DNA of 64,000 nucleotides from Veillonella intestinalis (GCF_943193155.1 NZ_CALPDB010000001.1:310001-374000); one strand, 5' to 3'. Counted from the first letter of the stretch, positions 17,121-26,563 are shown. The notes: a model not told the origin generated them from the letters alone. Translations and numbers: made by a program.

Positions 17121-17506
17121 TGGATAATAAAAATAAACAGGTTGAAGTATCAGATGAGGTTATTTTACAAATTACCAATCATGCACTCACACTAATCCCT
17201 GGCTATCATTCCTTAAATAGTAATTTTTATTATGGCATGGTGGATGGTATTGCTCGTAATTTTGGGCAAAAACGCTTACCAGGTGTAAATGTAAAACATC
17301 GTAAAGAAGGTCTGGAAGTTAATATTTATATTAATGTCCTTTACGGATATCCTTTAATGACGATGGCAGAGCAAATTCGTCAACAAATTCGCAAAGATTT
17401 AAAAGAAAAGGCTGCCATAGATAAAGTACGTATTGACGTACATTTTGAACATATTATTGATCCAAATCAAAAGTTCGAGGAGACAAGCAATGAAACAAAA
17501 TCGTAA
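17120..17506 (+). CDS. Asp23/Gls24-like protein (second copy)
   Basis: A 128-residue protein with the same general plan as its upstream neighbour: VSDEVILQITNHAL, GLEVNIYINVLYGYPLMTMA and IDKVRIDVHFEHIID. It is a divergent Asp23-like member; the match is weaker than for the first copy. The GTG start at 17120 overlaps the preceding TAG, with GAAGGAG ten bases upstream. Its end overlaps nusB by 17 bp, so all three are probably co-translated. Confidence 0.75.
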   Translation: MDNKNKQVEVSDEVILQITNHALTLIPGYHSLNSNFYYGMVDGIARNFGQKRLPGVNVKHRKEGLEVNIYINVLYGYPLMTMAEQIRQQIRKDLKEKAAIDKVRIDVHFEHIIDPNQKFEETSNETKS

Positions 17507-17930
17507 TCGTCGCCAAGCACGATTGTATGCATTTCAAAGTTTATATGCAAAAGAATTTCATAATGTAGAAGATACTATTTCAGTTCCTGTAGCGGAAGAA
17601 GTACATACAACACAAGGCATGGATGTAGCCTATGCAGAAGCTATTATTCAAGGTGTAGAAGCCAATAAGACGACTATTGATAAACTATTACAAAGCTATT
17701 CACCAAAGCGTAAAATCTCTCAGTTAGGAGCGGTGGAACGCAATGTATTGCGTTTAGCAACATGGGAACTTATCCTGTCTAATGAAGCTATTGACCCTCG
17801 CATTATTATTAATGAAGCCATTCAATTAACTAAAGACTATGGTGCAGAAAAAAGTTATAAATTTGTAAATGCAGTACTTGATACAATTGCTAAAAATAAA
17901 ACAACTGTATCTACCTCTACAGAGGCCTAA
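17490..17930 (+). CDS. nusB: Transcription antitermination factor NusB
   Basis: A 146-residue all-helical RNA-binding factor for rRNA antitermination. RRQARLYAFQSLYAKEF at the N-terminus and the C-terminal AVERNVLRLATWEL, INEAIQLTKDYGAEKSYKFV define the family. ATG 17490 follows CGAGGAGA; an open frame extends further upstream but without a ribosome site. Confidence 0.95.
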   Translation: MKQNRNRRQARLYAFQSLYAKEFHNVEDTISVPVAEEVHTTQGMDVAYAEAIIQGVEANKTTIDKLLQSYSPKRKISQLGAVERNVLRLATWELILSNEAIDPRIIINEAIQLTKDYGAEKSYKFVNAVLDTIAKNKTTVSTSTEA

Positions 17931-17939
17931 GAGGCTATT

Positions 17940-18962
17940 ATGAAAGTATTTTTAGGGATAGATACTAGTTGTTATACAACGTCTTGTGCACTTGTAAGCG
18001 AAGATGGCAAGTTAATAGGGGAAGCACGTAAACTATTAGAGGTGAAACCTGGCGCCCGTGGGCTTCAGCAATCGCAAATGGTATTCCAACATACCCGTGC
18101 TTTACCTAGTTTAATTGAGCAATTACCTCAGGACTATACCCTAGCTGGCATTGGTGTGAGTGCGTTTCCTAGACGGGAAGCTAATTCATATATGCCAGCT
18201 TTTCTTGTGGGGCATGGTTTAGGTAGAAGTTTGAGTCATATGCATAATGTTCCTTTATTTGAATTTTCTCATCAAGAAAATCATATTTTAGCAGCTTTGC
18301 GTGTACTACAGACAATTCCTTCCGAACCATTTTTTAGTCTCCATGTATCAGGGGGCACGACAGAACTTTTATATTGTGTGCCTCATGAAGGTCATTTTTT
18401 TACGGCTCAACTAGTTAATGGTGCTATAGATTTACATGGCGGACAATTCGTAGATCGTGTTGGAGTTGCTTTAGGATTACCGTTTCCTGCTGGACCAAAG
18501 CTAGAGTTATTAGCCAAAACGCTTTGTACTAATCCAGCTAATTTAGCAGAAACAGTAAAAACCTTAGTTAAGGAAGAACGGTTTAAACCATTGCCTGTAG
18601 CGGTCAAAAAGGGAGCTTTAAGCTTTGGCGGCCCTTGCAGTGAAGCTATGCGTCGTCTTGAACGCTTAAAAAATAAGGATCATCAAGGTGATGTGGTTTC
18701 AGAAGATATACAAGCACAAATGAGCTTAGCTGTGTTTCATTGTATTTGTGAATCATTAACCAAAATGCTTACCTATGAGTGGTCTCAGCGACCAGCTAAT
18801 CGTTTAATTGCTGTTGGTGGAGTTATGGCTAACAGCTATTTGCGAGAAGCTTTACTCGCTTTTGGGCAGAAACAGGAGGTAACACTAGAGTTTGCACCAC
18901 CTCAATATAGTTCAGATAATGCGACGGGTGTAGCTTATGGCGCCGCTTTATTAGGAAAGTAG
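17940..18962 (+). CDS. TsaD/Kae1-like paralogue (M22 family)
   Basis: A 340-residue ASKHA-fold protein related to TsaD. It keeps GIDTSCYTTSCALVSEDGK, a metal-type histidine pair in FSHQENHILAAL, a glycine loop SGGTTELLY (TsaD has SGGHT) and GGVMANSYLREAL. The true TsaD of this organism is at 48.5-49.5 kb beside tsaB and tsaE, so this is a distinct paralogue. Placement between nusB and xseA is known in Clostridia and Negativicutes. Its function is unknown; t6A synthesis is unlikely to be its role. Confidence 0.8.
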   Translation: MKVFLGIDTSCYTTSCALVSEDGKLIGEARKLLEVKPGARGLQQSQMVFQHTRALPSLIEQLPQDYTLAGIGVSAFPRREANSYMPAFLVGHGLGRSLSHMHNVPLFEFSHQENHILAALRVLQTIPSEPFFSLHVSGGTTELLYCVPHEGHFFTAQLVNGAIDLHGGQFVDRVGVALGLPFPAGPKLELLAKTLCTNPANLAETVKTLVKEERFKPLPVAVKKGALSFGGPCSEAMRRLERLKNKDHQGDVVSEDIQAQMSLAVFHCICESLTKMLTYEWSQRPANRLIAVGGVMANSYLREALLAFGQKQEVTLEFAPPQYSSDNATGVAYGAALLGK

Positions 18963-18970
18963 AGGTCTTT

Positions 18971-20176
18971 ATGGATGTTTTTTCTGTAGCTCGTTTAAAT
19001 TCATTAATTAAACGGGTATTAGAGCGTGAATATATTTTAAAAAATTGTTATGTTGCTGGCACTATTTCAAATTTAAAACGACATAGTACGGGGCATTATT
19101 ATTTTTCCCTTAAAGATGAAGATGCTTCTGTAGACGTGGCTCTTTGGGCTGGAACGGCTCAGAAAAAGAATTTAGTAGGTGCTTTAGAAAATGGTCTTTT
19201 TGTTACCATGCGAGCAACTATTAATTTTTATGAAAAAACAGGTCGTTTAAGCTTAATTTGTAATGATATGGAAATAGGCCAAAAGAGTCCTTACCAATTA
19301 GCGTACGAAGCTTTAAAAAAAGAATTAACTGCTTTAGGGTATTTAGATGATCTTCATAAACAACCATTGCCAGTCATGCCTACTTGTATAGGTCTTGTTA
19401 CCTCTGAATCTGGCGCTGTACTGCATGATATTTTACATGTAGCGAAGCAACGTAATCCATGGGTTCACTTTAAATTATTTGCTGTACCAGTGCAAGGGGA
19501 TAAAGCAGGTCCTATTATTGCCAAAGGCATTGAACGGGCAGATCGAGATAAAGAGGTAGAATTAATTATTGTTGGTCGTGGTGGTGGCTCTATGGAAGAT
19601 TTATGGTGCTTTAATGATAGAGCTGTTGTAGAAGCTGTTTATCATTGTAAAACACCAATTGTTTCAGCCGTAGGTCATGAGACGGACTATACCTTATGCG
19701 ATTTTGCTGCTGATGTTCGAGGCGTTACGCCTAGTCATGCTGCTGAATTAACTGTATACCCTGTAACTTTACTGTGGCAACAACTCAAAGACAAAGAAGA
19801 GTATTTGCACCAATTTATGAAGCAAATGATAGAGTCGAAGAAGCAAGATTTACAAGCAATTTTTAATCGTAAGTTAGGGATTCCAGCTCTTACGCTTATT
19901 CATAAAGAAAGTGCTAAATTAACAGCTTTACAACATGAATTACAGACTAGCCTTACTAAAGGCTTAGGGAAAAAGCAAAATGATATTGTGCTATTAGCAC
20001 AACAACTAGAGTTACTAAATCCGCTTCACCTATTAGTAAAAGGGTATACAAAAGTTGAGCATAAGGGTTTACCAATTCGATCTACGAAAGAATTGAACCC
20101 TGGTAATCATATAGATATAACCATGCAAGATGGTACATTAGAAGCTGTAATAGAGGAGATTCATAGCAATGGCTAA
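18971..20176 (+). CDS. xseA: Exodeoxyribonuclease VII large subunit
   Basis: A 401-residue nuclease subunit. The N-terminal OB fold (YVAGTISNLKRHSTGHYYFS) is followed by the catalytic domain with GLVTSESGAVLHDIL, IVGRGGGSMEDLWCFND and SAVGHETDYTLCDFAAD, then a coiled helical region and a short C-terminal segment. Acts with XseB on single-stranded DNA. Overlaps xseB by 8 bp, implying coupled synthesis. Confidence 0.96.
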   Translation: MDVFSVARLNSLIKRVLEREYILKNCYVAGTISNLKRHSTGHYYFSLKDEDASVDVALWAGTAQKKNLVGALENGLFVTMRATINFYEKTGRLSLICNDMEIGQKSPYQLAYEALKKELTALGYLDDLHKQPLPVMPTCIGLVTSESGAVLHDILHVAKQRNPWVHFKLFAVPVQGDKAGPIIAKGIERADRDKEVELIIVGRGGGSMEDLWCFNDRAVVEAVYHCKTPIVSAVGHETDYTLCDFAADVRGVTPSHAAELTVYPVTLLWQQLKDKEEYLHQFMKQMIESKKQDLQAIFNRKLGIPALTLIHKESAKLTALQHELQTSLTKGLGKKQNDIVLLAQQLELLNPLHLLVKGYTKVEHKGLPIRSTKELNPGNHIDITMQDGTLEAVIEEIHSNG

Positions 20177-20381
20177 TACATTAAAAAACTACGAAAAGAA
20201 ATATGCAGCCTTAGAAGAAATTGTTCGAACATTGGATGCTAATGAATTATCAGTCAATGAATTGCTAACACAATATAAAAAAGGCTTAACTTTGGTAAAA
20301 GAATGCTCTGATATGCTACAAAGTGTAGAAGGCGAAGTGCGTCAGATTATTGAAGAAGTACGAATTGGCGATGAAATGTAG
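20169..20381 (+). CDS. xseB: Exodeoxyribonuclease VII small subunit
   Basis: A 70-residue two-helix protein (KNYEKKYAALEEIVRTLDAN, then LLTQYKKGLTLVKECSDML), standard size for XseB, starting inside the end of xseA. GAGGAG at 20154-20159 is its ribosome site. Confidence 0.93.
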   Translation: MANTLKNYEKKYAALEEIVRTLDANELSVNELLTQYKKGLTLVKECSDMLQSVEGEVRQIIEEVRIGDEM

Positions 20382-20451
20382 ATTTATAATTTCTATCTAT
20401 TAATACATAAAATGTTATCTACTGGTGCATACCTATAGGGTAGGAGGAACT

Positions 20452-21330
20452 ATGCTAACAGAATATTTAAAAGCCAGTAAAGCTTGGACAGAATCGTATT
20501 TGGCCTCCCTATTAGAGTCGCCCAATGCAGAGTATGCTAAGTTATACGAAGCTATGCGTTATAGTTTACTAATGGGGGGCAAACGAATCCGTCCGATTTT
20601 AACAAAAGCGGTTATGGAGTCATTAGGTGTTTCGCCGGAACCTTATAAAGAAATCGTTTGTGCTATTGAATTAATTCATACATATTCGTTGGTACATGAT
20701 GATTTACCAGCCATGGATAATGACGATTATCGTCGTGGAAGTTTAACGAATCATAAAGTATATGGTGATGGTCTTGCTATCCTAGCCGGTGATGGTTTAT
20801 TGACGTATGCATTTCAATTAATGTGTCAAAATACGGTTGCCACACCTAGTCAACAATTGTCTTGTGTATTGGCGTTAGCCAAAGCAGCTGGTCCAGAAGG
20901 AATGGTTGGTGGGCAAGCGTTTGATTTAGAGTCAGAAGGTCGTCATATACCACTTGAAGAATTACAAGTATTACATCGTGGTAAAACAGGTGCTTTATTT
21001 TTAGCTGCCATAGAGATTGGGCTTATTTTAAGTAATGCGACCCCACAAGTGCAGGCTTCGTATCGTACATATGGTGATCACTTAGGTTTATTGTTCCAAA
21101 TCACTGATGATATTCTTGATGTAACAGGAACTATTGAAGATTTGGGTAAAATGCCTGGAAGTGATGAAAAACAAGATAAATCCACCTATGTATCCGAATT
21201 AGGTGAGGCTGGTGCTAGAGCCAAAGTAGCGGAAACAGCAGCTGCGGCTAAAGCGGCCCTCTCAGAAATTGATGGTGATACTACTATATTAGAAGCCTTA
21301 GTAGATTATCTAGTGCATAGGACAAATTAA
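20452..21330 (+). CDS. ispA: Polyprenyl (farnesyl/geranyl) diphosphate synthase
   Basis: A 292-residue all-helical trans-prenyltransferase. It carries MGGKRIRPIL, the first aspartate-rich motif HDDLPAMDNDDYRRG, the GGQAFDLESEG segment and the second aspartate motif ITDDILDVTG. Chain length cannot be read with confidence, but the genomic position (xseB, then tlyA) is that of IspA. TAGGAGG lies six bases before ATG 20452. It supplies precursor for undecaprenyl phosphate and quinones. Confidence 0.93.
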   Translation: MLTEYLKASKAWTESYLASLLESPNAEYAKLYEAMRYSLLMGGKRIRPILTKAVMESLGVSPEPYKEIVCAIELIHTYSLVHDDLPAMDNDDYRRGSLTNHKVYGDGLAILAGDGLLTYAFQLMCQNTVATPSQQLSCVLALAKAAGPEGMVGGQAFDLESEGRHIPLEELQVLHRGKTGALFLAAIEIGLILSNATPQVQASYRTYGDHLGLLFQITDDILDVTGTIEDLGKMPGSDEKQDKSTYVSELGEAGARAKVAETAAAAKAALSEIDGDTTILEALVDYLVHRTN

Positions 21331-21332
21331 TT

Positions 21333-21800
21333 ATGCAATTCTTAAATGAACTCTTTAGTAACTATATAGCTATTAGTGCGTTTTGGGGTTGGTTTTTAGC
21401 CCAAGCTTTAAAGTTTGTCATTGTGCTATTACAAATTCGCCGTTTGCAATGGGAACGCCTTATTGGGTCTGGTGGGTTTCCGAGTTCTCATACATCTTTA
21501 GTGGTAGCTCTATCAACGGCAACGGCATATCAACATGGACCAACATCTGATTTGTTTGTTATTTGCTTAACCTTTTCTTTGATTGTTATGTACGATGCAT
21601 CTGGTGTGCGCCGTGAAGCTGGTCGCCAAGCACAAATTCTCAATCAATTGATGGAACATTTCAAGAAACGAAACATTCCTGTTCATATTGAAGGAGGGCA
21701 AGTGCTTAAAGAACTATTAGGTCATACTCCATTTGAAGTGTTTGGCGGAGCCATTTTAGGTTATGCAGTAGCATCAATTATTTATTATAATTTTCTTTAA
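21333..21800 (+). CDS. Divergent PAP2-family membrane protein (DUF212)
   Basis: A 155-residue protein with about four hydrophobic segments and the family signature GSGGFPSSHTSLVVALSTA, then MYDASGVRREAGRQAQILN. This is the divergent PAP2/acid-phosphatase-like group that often follows ispA. It may act on isoprenoid pyrophosphates, which the neighbour would make; that is inference. The ribosome site is weak and the start lies 2 bp after the ispA stop, suggesting translational coupling. Confidence 0.85.
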   Translation: MQFLNELFSNYIAISAFWGWFLAQALKFVIVLLQIRRLQWERLIGSGGFPSSHTSLVVALSTATAYQHGPTSDLFVICLTFSLIVMYDASGVRREAGRQAQILNQLMEHFKKRNIPVHIEGGQVLKELLGHTPFEVFGGAILGYAVASIIYYNFL

Positions 21801-21815
21801 TTGTAAGGGAGTTTT

Positions 21816-22619
21816 ATGAGTACTAAAGAACGTTTAGACGTACTGCTAGTTAACCGTGGTTTATTTGAAAGCCGAGAAAAAGCAAAAACTGCAATTATGG
21901 CTGGTCAAATTTTCATGGGCACAGTATGCGTTGATAAAGCGGGCACTAAAATTCCCATAGATGCTGATTTATCAGTAAAGGGAAATACGTTGCCTTATGT
22001 TAGCCGTGGTGGGTTAAAATTAGAAAAAGCATTGCAACTCTATCCCATTGATTTAACAGACGCTGTCATGGTAGATATTGGCGCATCAACTGGCGGTTTT
22101 ACAGATTGTGCTTTACAAAATGGAGCCGCTAAAGTGTTTGCTATTGATGTAGGGTATAATCAATTAGCTTGGTCACTGCGTCAAGATCCACGCGTTGTTA
22201 ATATGGAAAAACAAAATATCCGTACTGTAACAGCTGAACAATTAGGGGAGCTTGTTGACTTTATCTCTATTGATGTGGCCTTTATATCCTTAGATAAAGT
22301 ACTACCGGTAGCGGTTACCTTGCTTAAAGACAGCGGTTCTTTAGTTGCTTTGATTAAACCACAGTTTGAAGCAGGCCGTGAAAAAGTAGGTAAAGGTGGT
22401 ATTGTTCGTGAAGCCAGTACTCATAGAGAGGTATTATTACGTATCTTACAAGTGGCTGAAGCTTGTGGCTTATATTTGCATGGTGCTACATATTCCCCTA
22501 TTAAAGGGACAGAAGGAAATATAGAATTTTTAGGATTTTTTAAGAAGACAAAGGAAGGGGCTTTGCCAATAACTGATGAATTAGTAGAGTCAGTGGTTGC
22601 AGCCGCTCATGAAATGTAG
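21816..22619 (+). CDS. tlyA: TlyA-family rRNA (cytidine-2'-O)-methyltransferase
   Basis: A 267-residue protein with an N-terminal S4 domain (ERLDVLLVNRGLFESREKAK) and an FtsJ-like SAM methyltransferase domain (MVDIGASTGGFTDCALQNGA). The K-D-K-E tetrad is consistent with K in VSRGGLKLEKAL, D in SIDVAFIS, K in LIKPQFE and E in GNIEFLGF. Expected to 2'-O-methylate cytidines in rRNA; hemolysin annotations are historical. Confidence 0.92.
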   Translation: MSTKERLDVLLVNRGLFESREKAKTAIMAGQIFMGTVCVDKAGTKIPIDADLSVKGNTLPYVSRGGLKLEKALQLYPIDLTDAVMVDIGASTGGFTDCALQNGAAKVFAIDVGYNQLAWSLRQDPRVVNMEKQNIRTVTAEQLGELVDFISIDVAFISLDKVLPVAVTLLKDSGSLVALIKPQFEAGREKVGKGGIVREASTHREVLLRILQVAEACGLYLHGATYSPIKGTEGNIEFLGFFKKTKEGALPITDELVESVVAAAHEM

Positions 22620-22627
22620 GTGATGAT

Positions 22628-23509
22628 ATGCGAGTAGGTTTTATCCCTAATATGGGCAAAGAGAATATTATAGCTGTGCTACAAGAAGCAAAACGTATTT
22701 GCGATAATTGTGGTATAGAAGTTTGGCTTCCTGAAGATCTTAAAGAATTTGATTTGCCAAAATTGCTTAATGTTTCCGATGATCAAGTATTACCAAGACC
22801 TGAAATTTTTAAGCATTTAGATATTGCCTTTAGTTTTGGTGGTGATGGTACGCTCATTCATTTAGCTCGCCAAATTTATATGCATGATGTGCCAATTTGT
22901 GGCATTAATCTTGGTGAATTGGGATTTCTTAATCAAATAGAATTGGCAGATATGGAAGATAGGATTACAAAGATTGCTAAGGGTGATTATCGAGTAGAAA
23001 ATCGAATTCATTTAGCTGCTGAAATTCGGACTGCCGAAGGGGCTAAGAAATTAACCCCTATCATTAATGAAATCGTTATTACTCATGAAAAACCAGGTCG
23101 CATGGCTCGCATTAATTTATCAATTAATGAGGGCTATACGCAAATGTATCCCGCTGATGGTTTGATTGTTGCCTGTTCGACTGGTTCAACGGGGTACAAT
23201 CTATCCGCTGGAGGTCCTATAATGGCACCAGATAATCATTCGATTATTGTAACACCTATAGCACCACATCTACTACAGAGTGTCTCATTAGTGCTTAAAG
23301 AAAGTGCCCGCGTTGATTTAACCATGCCAAAGCGTCAAGAAAAATTACATATTTGTATTGATGGTACTTTTGATTATGAATTTACTAATGAAGATACGTT
23401 ACATATAGAAGCGAGTGCTCTTTATAGCCGTTATGTACGTTTTTACGAGCAAAAATTCTTTGCTACCTTATTCCGTAAGTTATCGGCTCGGCGAGATGAA
23501 TTATTATGA
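22628..23509 (+). CDS. nadK: NAD kinase
   Basis: A 293-residue enzyme making NADP from NAD. The GGDG motif is in FSFGGDGTLIHLARQ, followed by GINLGELGFLNQIE, the substrate-binding NE of PIINEIVITHEKPGRMA, and VACSTGSTGYNLSAGGPI. Overlaps the next gene by ATGA. Confidence 0.96.
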   Translation: MRVGFIPNMGKENIIAVLQEAKRICDNCGIEVWLPEDLKEFDLPKLLNVSDDQVLPRPEIFKHLDIAFSFGGDGTLIHLARQIYMHDVPICGINLGELGFLNQIELADMEDRITKIAKGDYRVENRIHLAAEIRTAEGAKKLTPIINEIVITHEKPGRMARINLSINEGYTQMYPADGLIVACSTGSTGYNLSAGGPIMAPDNHSIIVTPIAPHLLQSVSLVLKESARVDLTMPKRQEKLHICIDGTFDYEFTNEDTLHIEASALYSRYVRFYEQKFFATLFRKLSARRDELL

Positions 23510-24084
23510 TTAATTTTAATCATGCTGTACAATTTCAACGTACTTTGTGGCTTGATCAATTACGACAAGCACGCACTATTGTAGATGCAACGGTAGGCAA
23601 TGGTCATGATTTACTTTATTTAGCTACTCATTGTGAGTCCGGAACTTCTTTATATGGTTTAGATAAACAGAAAAAAGCGATTGAAACTGCTACTGTTAGA
23701 TTAGCAAGAGAATGTGAGCGAAAGGATATTGACTGTTACTTTATCGAAGGTTCTCATGAAATTCTATTAGGTACTACAGATTGGTTAACACAACCAATTG
23801 ACTTACTTATTTTTAATCTAGGATATTTACCCGGTAGTTCTCATGAATTAATGACACAACCGGATACTACCATTGAAGCTATTTCTAAAGGGCTTACTTG
23901 TTTAGCACCAAAGGGGCTCATTACAGTGGTAGCCTACCCAGGTACAGCTATAGGCGAGGCCGAAGCAAAGGCGGTACATACATTTTTATCAACCTTGCCA
24001 CAGCAAGCTTATGATGTGGCAACATGGATGCCAGTTAATCAAATTAACAAGCCTCCTATTTTATATATTATTAAAGGACGGTGA
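23506..24084 (+). CDS. mnmM: SAM-dependent methyltransferase, MnmM/YtqB-like
   Basis: A 192-residue class-I methyltransferase. The opening VDATVGNGHDLLYLA and LIFNLGYLPGSSHE match the YtqB family, shown in B. subtilis and S. aureus to methylate nm5s2U34 of tRNA (MnmM). No extra domain. The substrate assignment is by family membership only. Starts within the nadK stop (ATGA). Confidence 0.82.
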   Translation: MINFNHAVQFQRTLWLDQLRQARTIVDATVGNGHDLLYLATHCESGTSLYGLDKQKKAIETATVRLARECERKDIDCYFIEGSHEILLGTTDWLTQPIDLLIFNLGYLPGSSHELMTQPDTTIEAISKGLTCLAPKGLITVVAYPGTAIGEAEAKAVHTFLSTLPQQAYDVATWMPVNQINKPPILYIIKGR

Positions 24085-24087
24085 CCT

Positions 24088-24543
24088 ATGAAACGCTACA
24101 GATATAACAAGATTAAAGAAATCGTACAATCCCGCTCGATTGAAACGCAAGAAGAGTTAGCGGCTGCTTTAGCAGATGAAGGGATTGAAGTAACACAAGC
24201 TACCGTATCTCGTGATATAAAAGAATTGATGCTTATTAAAATTCCTACCGGTGATGGTCACTATCGCTATGCTTTATCACCTGAAGAAAATGTCTTGCTT
24301 ATTGGCAATCGAATTAGTCGTCTATTCCAAGACTCTATTACTCGTGTAGATTACAGCTTAAATCAAGTGGTATTGCATACATTGCCAGGCTCGGCTCAAT
24401 CAGTAGCATTTGCTATTGATCATGCTAAATGGGGCGAATTAATTGGAACTTTGGCAGGGGACGATACGATTTTACTTATTGCTCGTTCTGTTGAAGATGT
24501 GCAACCAATTTTAAAACGTATTTCGGATTTAATGAAAGACTAA
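24088..24543 (+). CDS. argR: Arginine repressor
   Basis: A 151-residue ArgR/AhrC protein. The N-terminal winged helix (TQEELAAALADEGIEVTQAT then VSRDIKELMLIK) precedes the C-terminal arginine-binding oligomerisation domain with LPGSAQSVAFAIDHAKW and GTLAGDDTILLIARS. Its position before recN is conserved in Firmicutes. Starts 3 bp after the mnmM stop, with GGACGGTGA as ribosome site. Confidence 0.95.
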   Translation: MKRYRYNKIKEIVQSRSIETQEELAAALADEGIEVTQATVSRDIKELMLIKIPTGDGHYRYALSPEENVLLIGNRISRLFQDSITRVDYSLNQVVLHTLPGSAQSVAFAIDHAKWGELIGTLAGDDTILLIARSVEDVQPILKRISDLMKD

Positions 24544-24555
24544 GGCTATTAAACT

Positions 24556-26232
24556 ATGCTTACACATATGGGGATTCGTAATTTTGCTTTAATAGAACAG
24601 ATGAATTTACAATTTTCTGATGGAATTACTATCTTTACTGGTGAAACTGGGGCTGGTAAATCCATTTTAATGGACGCCTTCAGTATATTGCTAGGTGAAC
24701 GAGCTAGTAGTGAGTTTATTCGCCATGGTAAAGACGCTTTTGTGATAGAAGGGGTTTTTGACGTAACTGGTGATTCGGCTTTATTAGAGTTATTAGGGAG
24801 TAAAAATATTTTAGTTGAAGAGAATCAACTTATTTTATCACGCTCCTTTAATCGTCAAGGTAAATCTACTATTTTAGCAAATGACCAAGCAATCCCCTTA
24901 AAAGCATTGCGTGAAATAGGACTTTATTTGGCGGATATTCATGGACAATATAGTAATCAGCTACTTTTGGATCCAGAGGTACATCACCGCTATTTAGACG
25001 AATATAGCCAAGAAGGTCAGATTGCTTTTGAAACCTATGTAGCAGCGTATAAAGTCTATAAAACAGCTAAACAGCAGTTGGATGGTATGGAAGCCATGGC
25101 TGCTGAACGAGCTCGTGAATTAGATATGTTGCGCTTTCAGATTGATGAAATTGAAGAAGCACAATTAAAAGTTGGTGAAGATGAAGCCTTAACTGCGGAA
25201 TTGAAACGTCTGGATAGTTTTGAGCATTTAGATAAAGTACTGGGTGCTTGTTATAATGCTTTTTATAGTGATCGTCATGCTATTTTAGAAGCTGTTAATA
25301 GTATTAAAGCTGAAGTACAGGACTTAGTTCGCTATGATGACAGTTTAAAAGAATTATCAGAATTGGTAAATTCGGCTTACTTTCAATTAGAAGAAGCAGC
25401 GCAAGGTCTTGATCGTTATCGTGACACTATTTCTTATGACGAAGAGCGCTATGCCTATTGCCAAGAACGGGATTCTTTAATCTATGGACTAAAACGGAAA
25501 TATGGCGATACGATAGAGGCTATTTTAGAATTTGAAACGCAAGCGCAAACGCGTTTAGAAGAATTAGAGGCACAGAGTTTTGCTAAAGAAGATTTAGAAA
25601 AAGCGGTTGCTATGGCAGAAGAGAAAGCTAATGCTGCATTAGTTAATTTAACAACTATACGTCAAGCTAATAGTGCTATTATAGCGGCTCAATTAAAAGA
25701 ACAGTTAACTGATTTAGGGATGCCTAAGGCGGAGTTACAATTTGCCTTAGAACTTAGTGAAGAGTTAACACCGTTAGGTGCTAAGCATATAGAATTACTT
25801 TTTAGTGCCAATGCAGGTGAAGGCTTATTACCGCTTCATAAAGTAGCTTCTGGTGGTGAAATTTCTCGTATTGCATTAGCTTTTAAATCTGTATTTAATG
25901 TTAAAACCTTTAAAACCCTAGTGTTTGATGAAATCGATGTAGGGATTAGTGGTGATATAGCATTACAAGTGGCGGCAAAAATTCAACAATTAAGTAATAG
26001 TACACAAGTATTTTGTATTACACACTTACCGCAAACAGCGAGTATTGCTAAACATCACTATCATTTAGCTAAACATGAAGAAGAAGGGCGTACCGTATCA
26101 AGCTTAACTGAACTATCTGAAACAGAGCATGTTGAGCAAATTGCACGTATGATGTCAGGACAAAACTTTTCTCATACAGCCTTAGCAACAGCTAAAGAGA
26201 TGATTGCTCATTTTAAAAATAAACAGGCCTAA
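24556..26232 (+). CDS. recN: DNA repair protein RecN
   Basis: A 558-residue SMC-like ATPase of double-strand-break repair. The Walker A is GETGAGKSILMDAF, followed by a long coiled-coil arm (about residues 150-370), the ABC signature KVASGGEISRIALAFK, Walker B LVFDEIDVGISG and the switch histidine in ITHLPQTA. Full length. Its start follows argR by 12 bp. I see no LexA-box-like site immediately upstream. Confidence 0.96.
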   Translation: MLTHMGIRNFALIEQMNLQFSDGITIFTGETGAGKSILMDAFSILLGERASSEFIRHGKDAFVIEGVFDVTGDSALLELLGSKNILVEENQLILSRSFNRQGKSTILANDQAIPLKALREIGLYLADIHGQYSNQLLLDPEVHHRYLDEYSQEGQIAFETYVAAYKVYKTAKQQLDGMEAMAAERARELDMLRFQIDEIEEAQLKVGEDEALTAELKRLDSFEHLDKVLGACYNAFYSDRHAILEAVNSIKAEVQDLVRYDDSLKELSELVNSAYFQLEEAAQGLDRYRDTISYDEERYAYCQERDSLIYGLKRKYGDTIEAILEFETQAQTRLEELEAQSFAKEDLEKAVAMAEEKANAALVNLTTIRQANSAIIAAQLKEQLTDLGMPKAELQFALELSEELTPLGAKHIELLFSANAGEGLLPLHKVASGGEISRIALAFKSVFNVKTFKTLVFDEIDVGISGDIALQVAAKIQQLSNSTQVFCITHLPQTASIAKHHYHLAKHEEEGRTVSSLTELSETEHVEQIARMMSGQNFSHTALATAKEMIAHFKNKQA

Positions 26233-26275
26233 GAAAGATTGTTATTAAGCATTTATAATGTATACATAATAAAAT

Positions 26276-26304
26276 TTGACGATATTAAAAAATAAATGTA
26301 TACT
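26276..26304 (+). promoter_or_regulatory. Promoter of the lysine-riboswitch/dap operon
   Basis: TTGACG (26276-26281), exactly 17 bp, then TATACT (26299-26304). Transcription would start near 26311, just before the L-box aptamer. Confidence 0.8.
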
Positions 26305-26334
26305 AATAGTAATCATTTTTTAATTGAATAGATG

Positions 26335-26493
26335 GAGATAGAGGCGCGAAGGTTAAGAGTATTCATATTGAGTGAGGCACATGTAGACGTATGAAGAAAG
26401 GAAGTTTCGCCGAAGCCTGTTTGAGCCAACAAACAGTGCTGGTTGTGCATCGAATAGGTGTATGACTGTCATCGTTAGATGGAGTGCTAGCTC
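26335..26493 (+). promoter_or_regulatory. Lysine riboswitch (L-box) aptamer
   Basis: The leader contains the L-box landmarks in order. P1 is GAGATAG with CTAGCTC (26335-26341 and 26487-26493, one mismatch). Then come AGAGGCGCGAAGG, TTAAGAGTAT, TTTCGCCGAAGC, GTGCTGGTTGTGCATCGAATA, GACTGTCA and TGGAGTGCTAGCTC. These correspond segment by segment with the known lysC leader of Bacillus as I recall it. Lysine binding should favour the terminator at 26564. It controls dapB-asd-dapA. Confidence 0.93.
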
Positions 26494-26563
26494 ATTGTTC
26501 CGACTATCCTAGTCTTGATACTTAGTAATCAAGTAAGATAGCTCGTTCAGGTAATCATACCAA

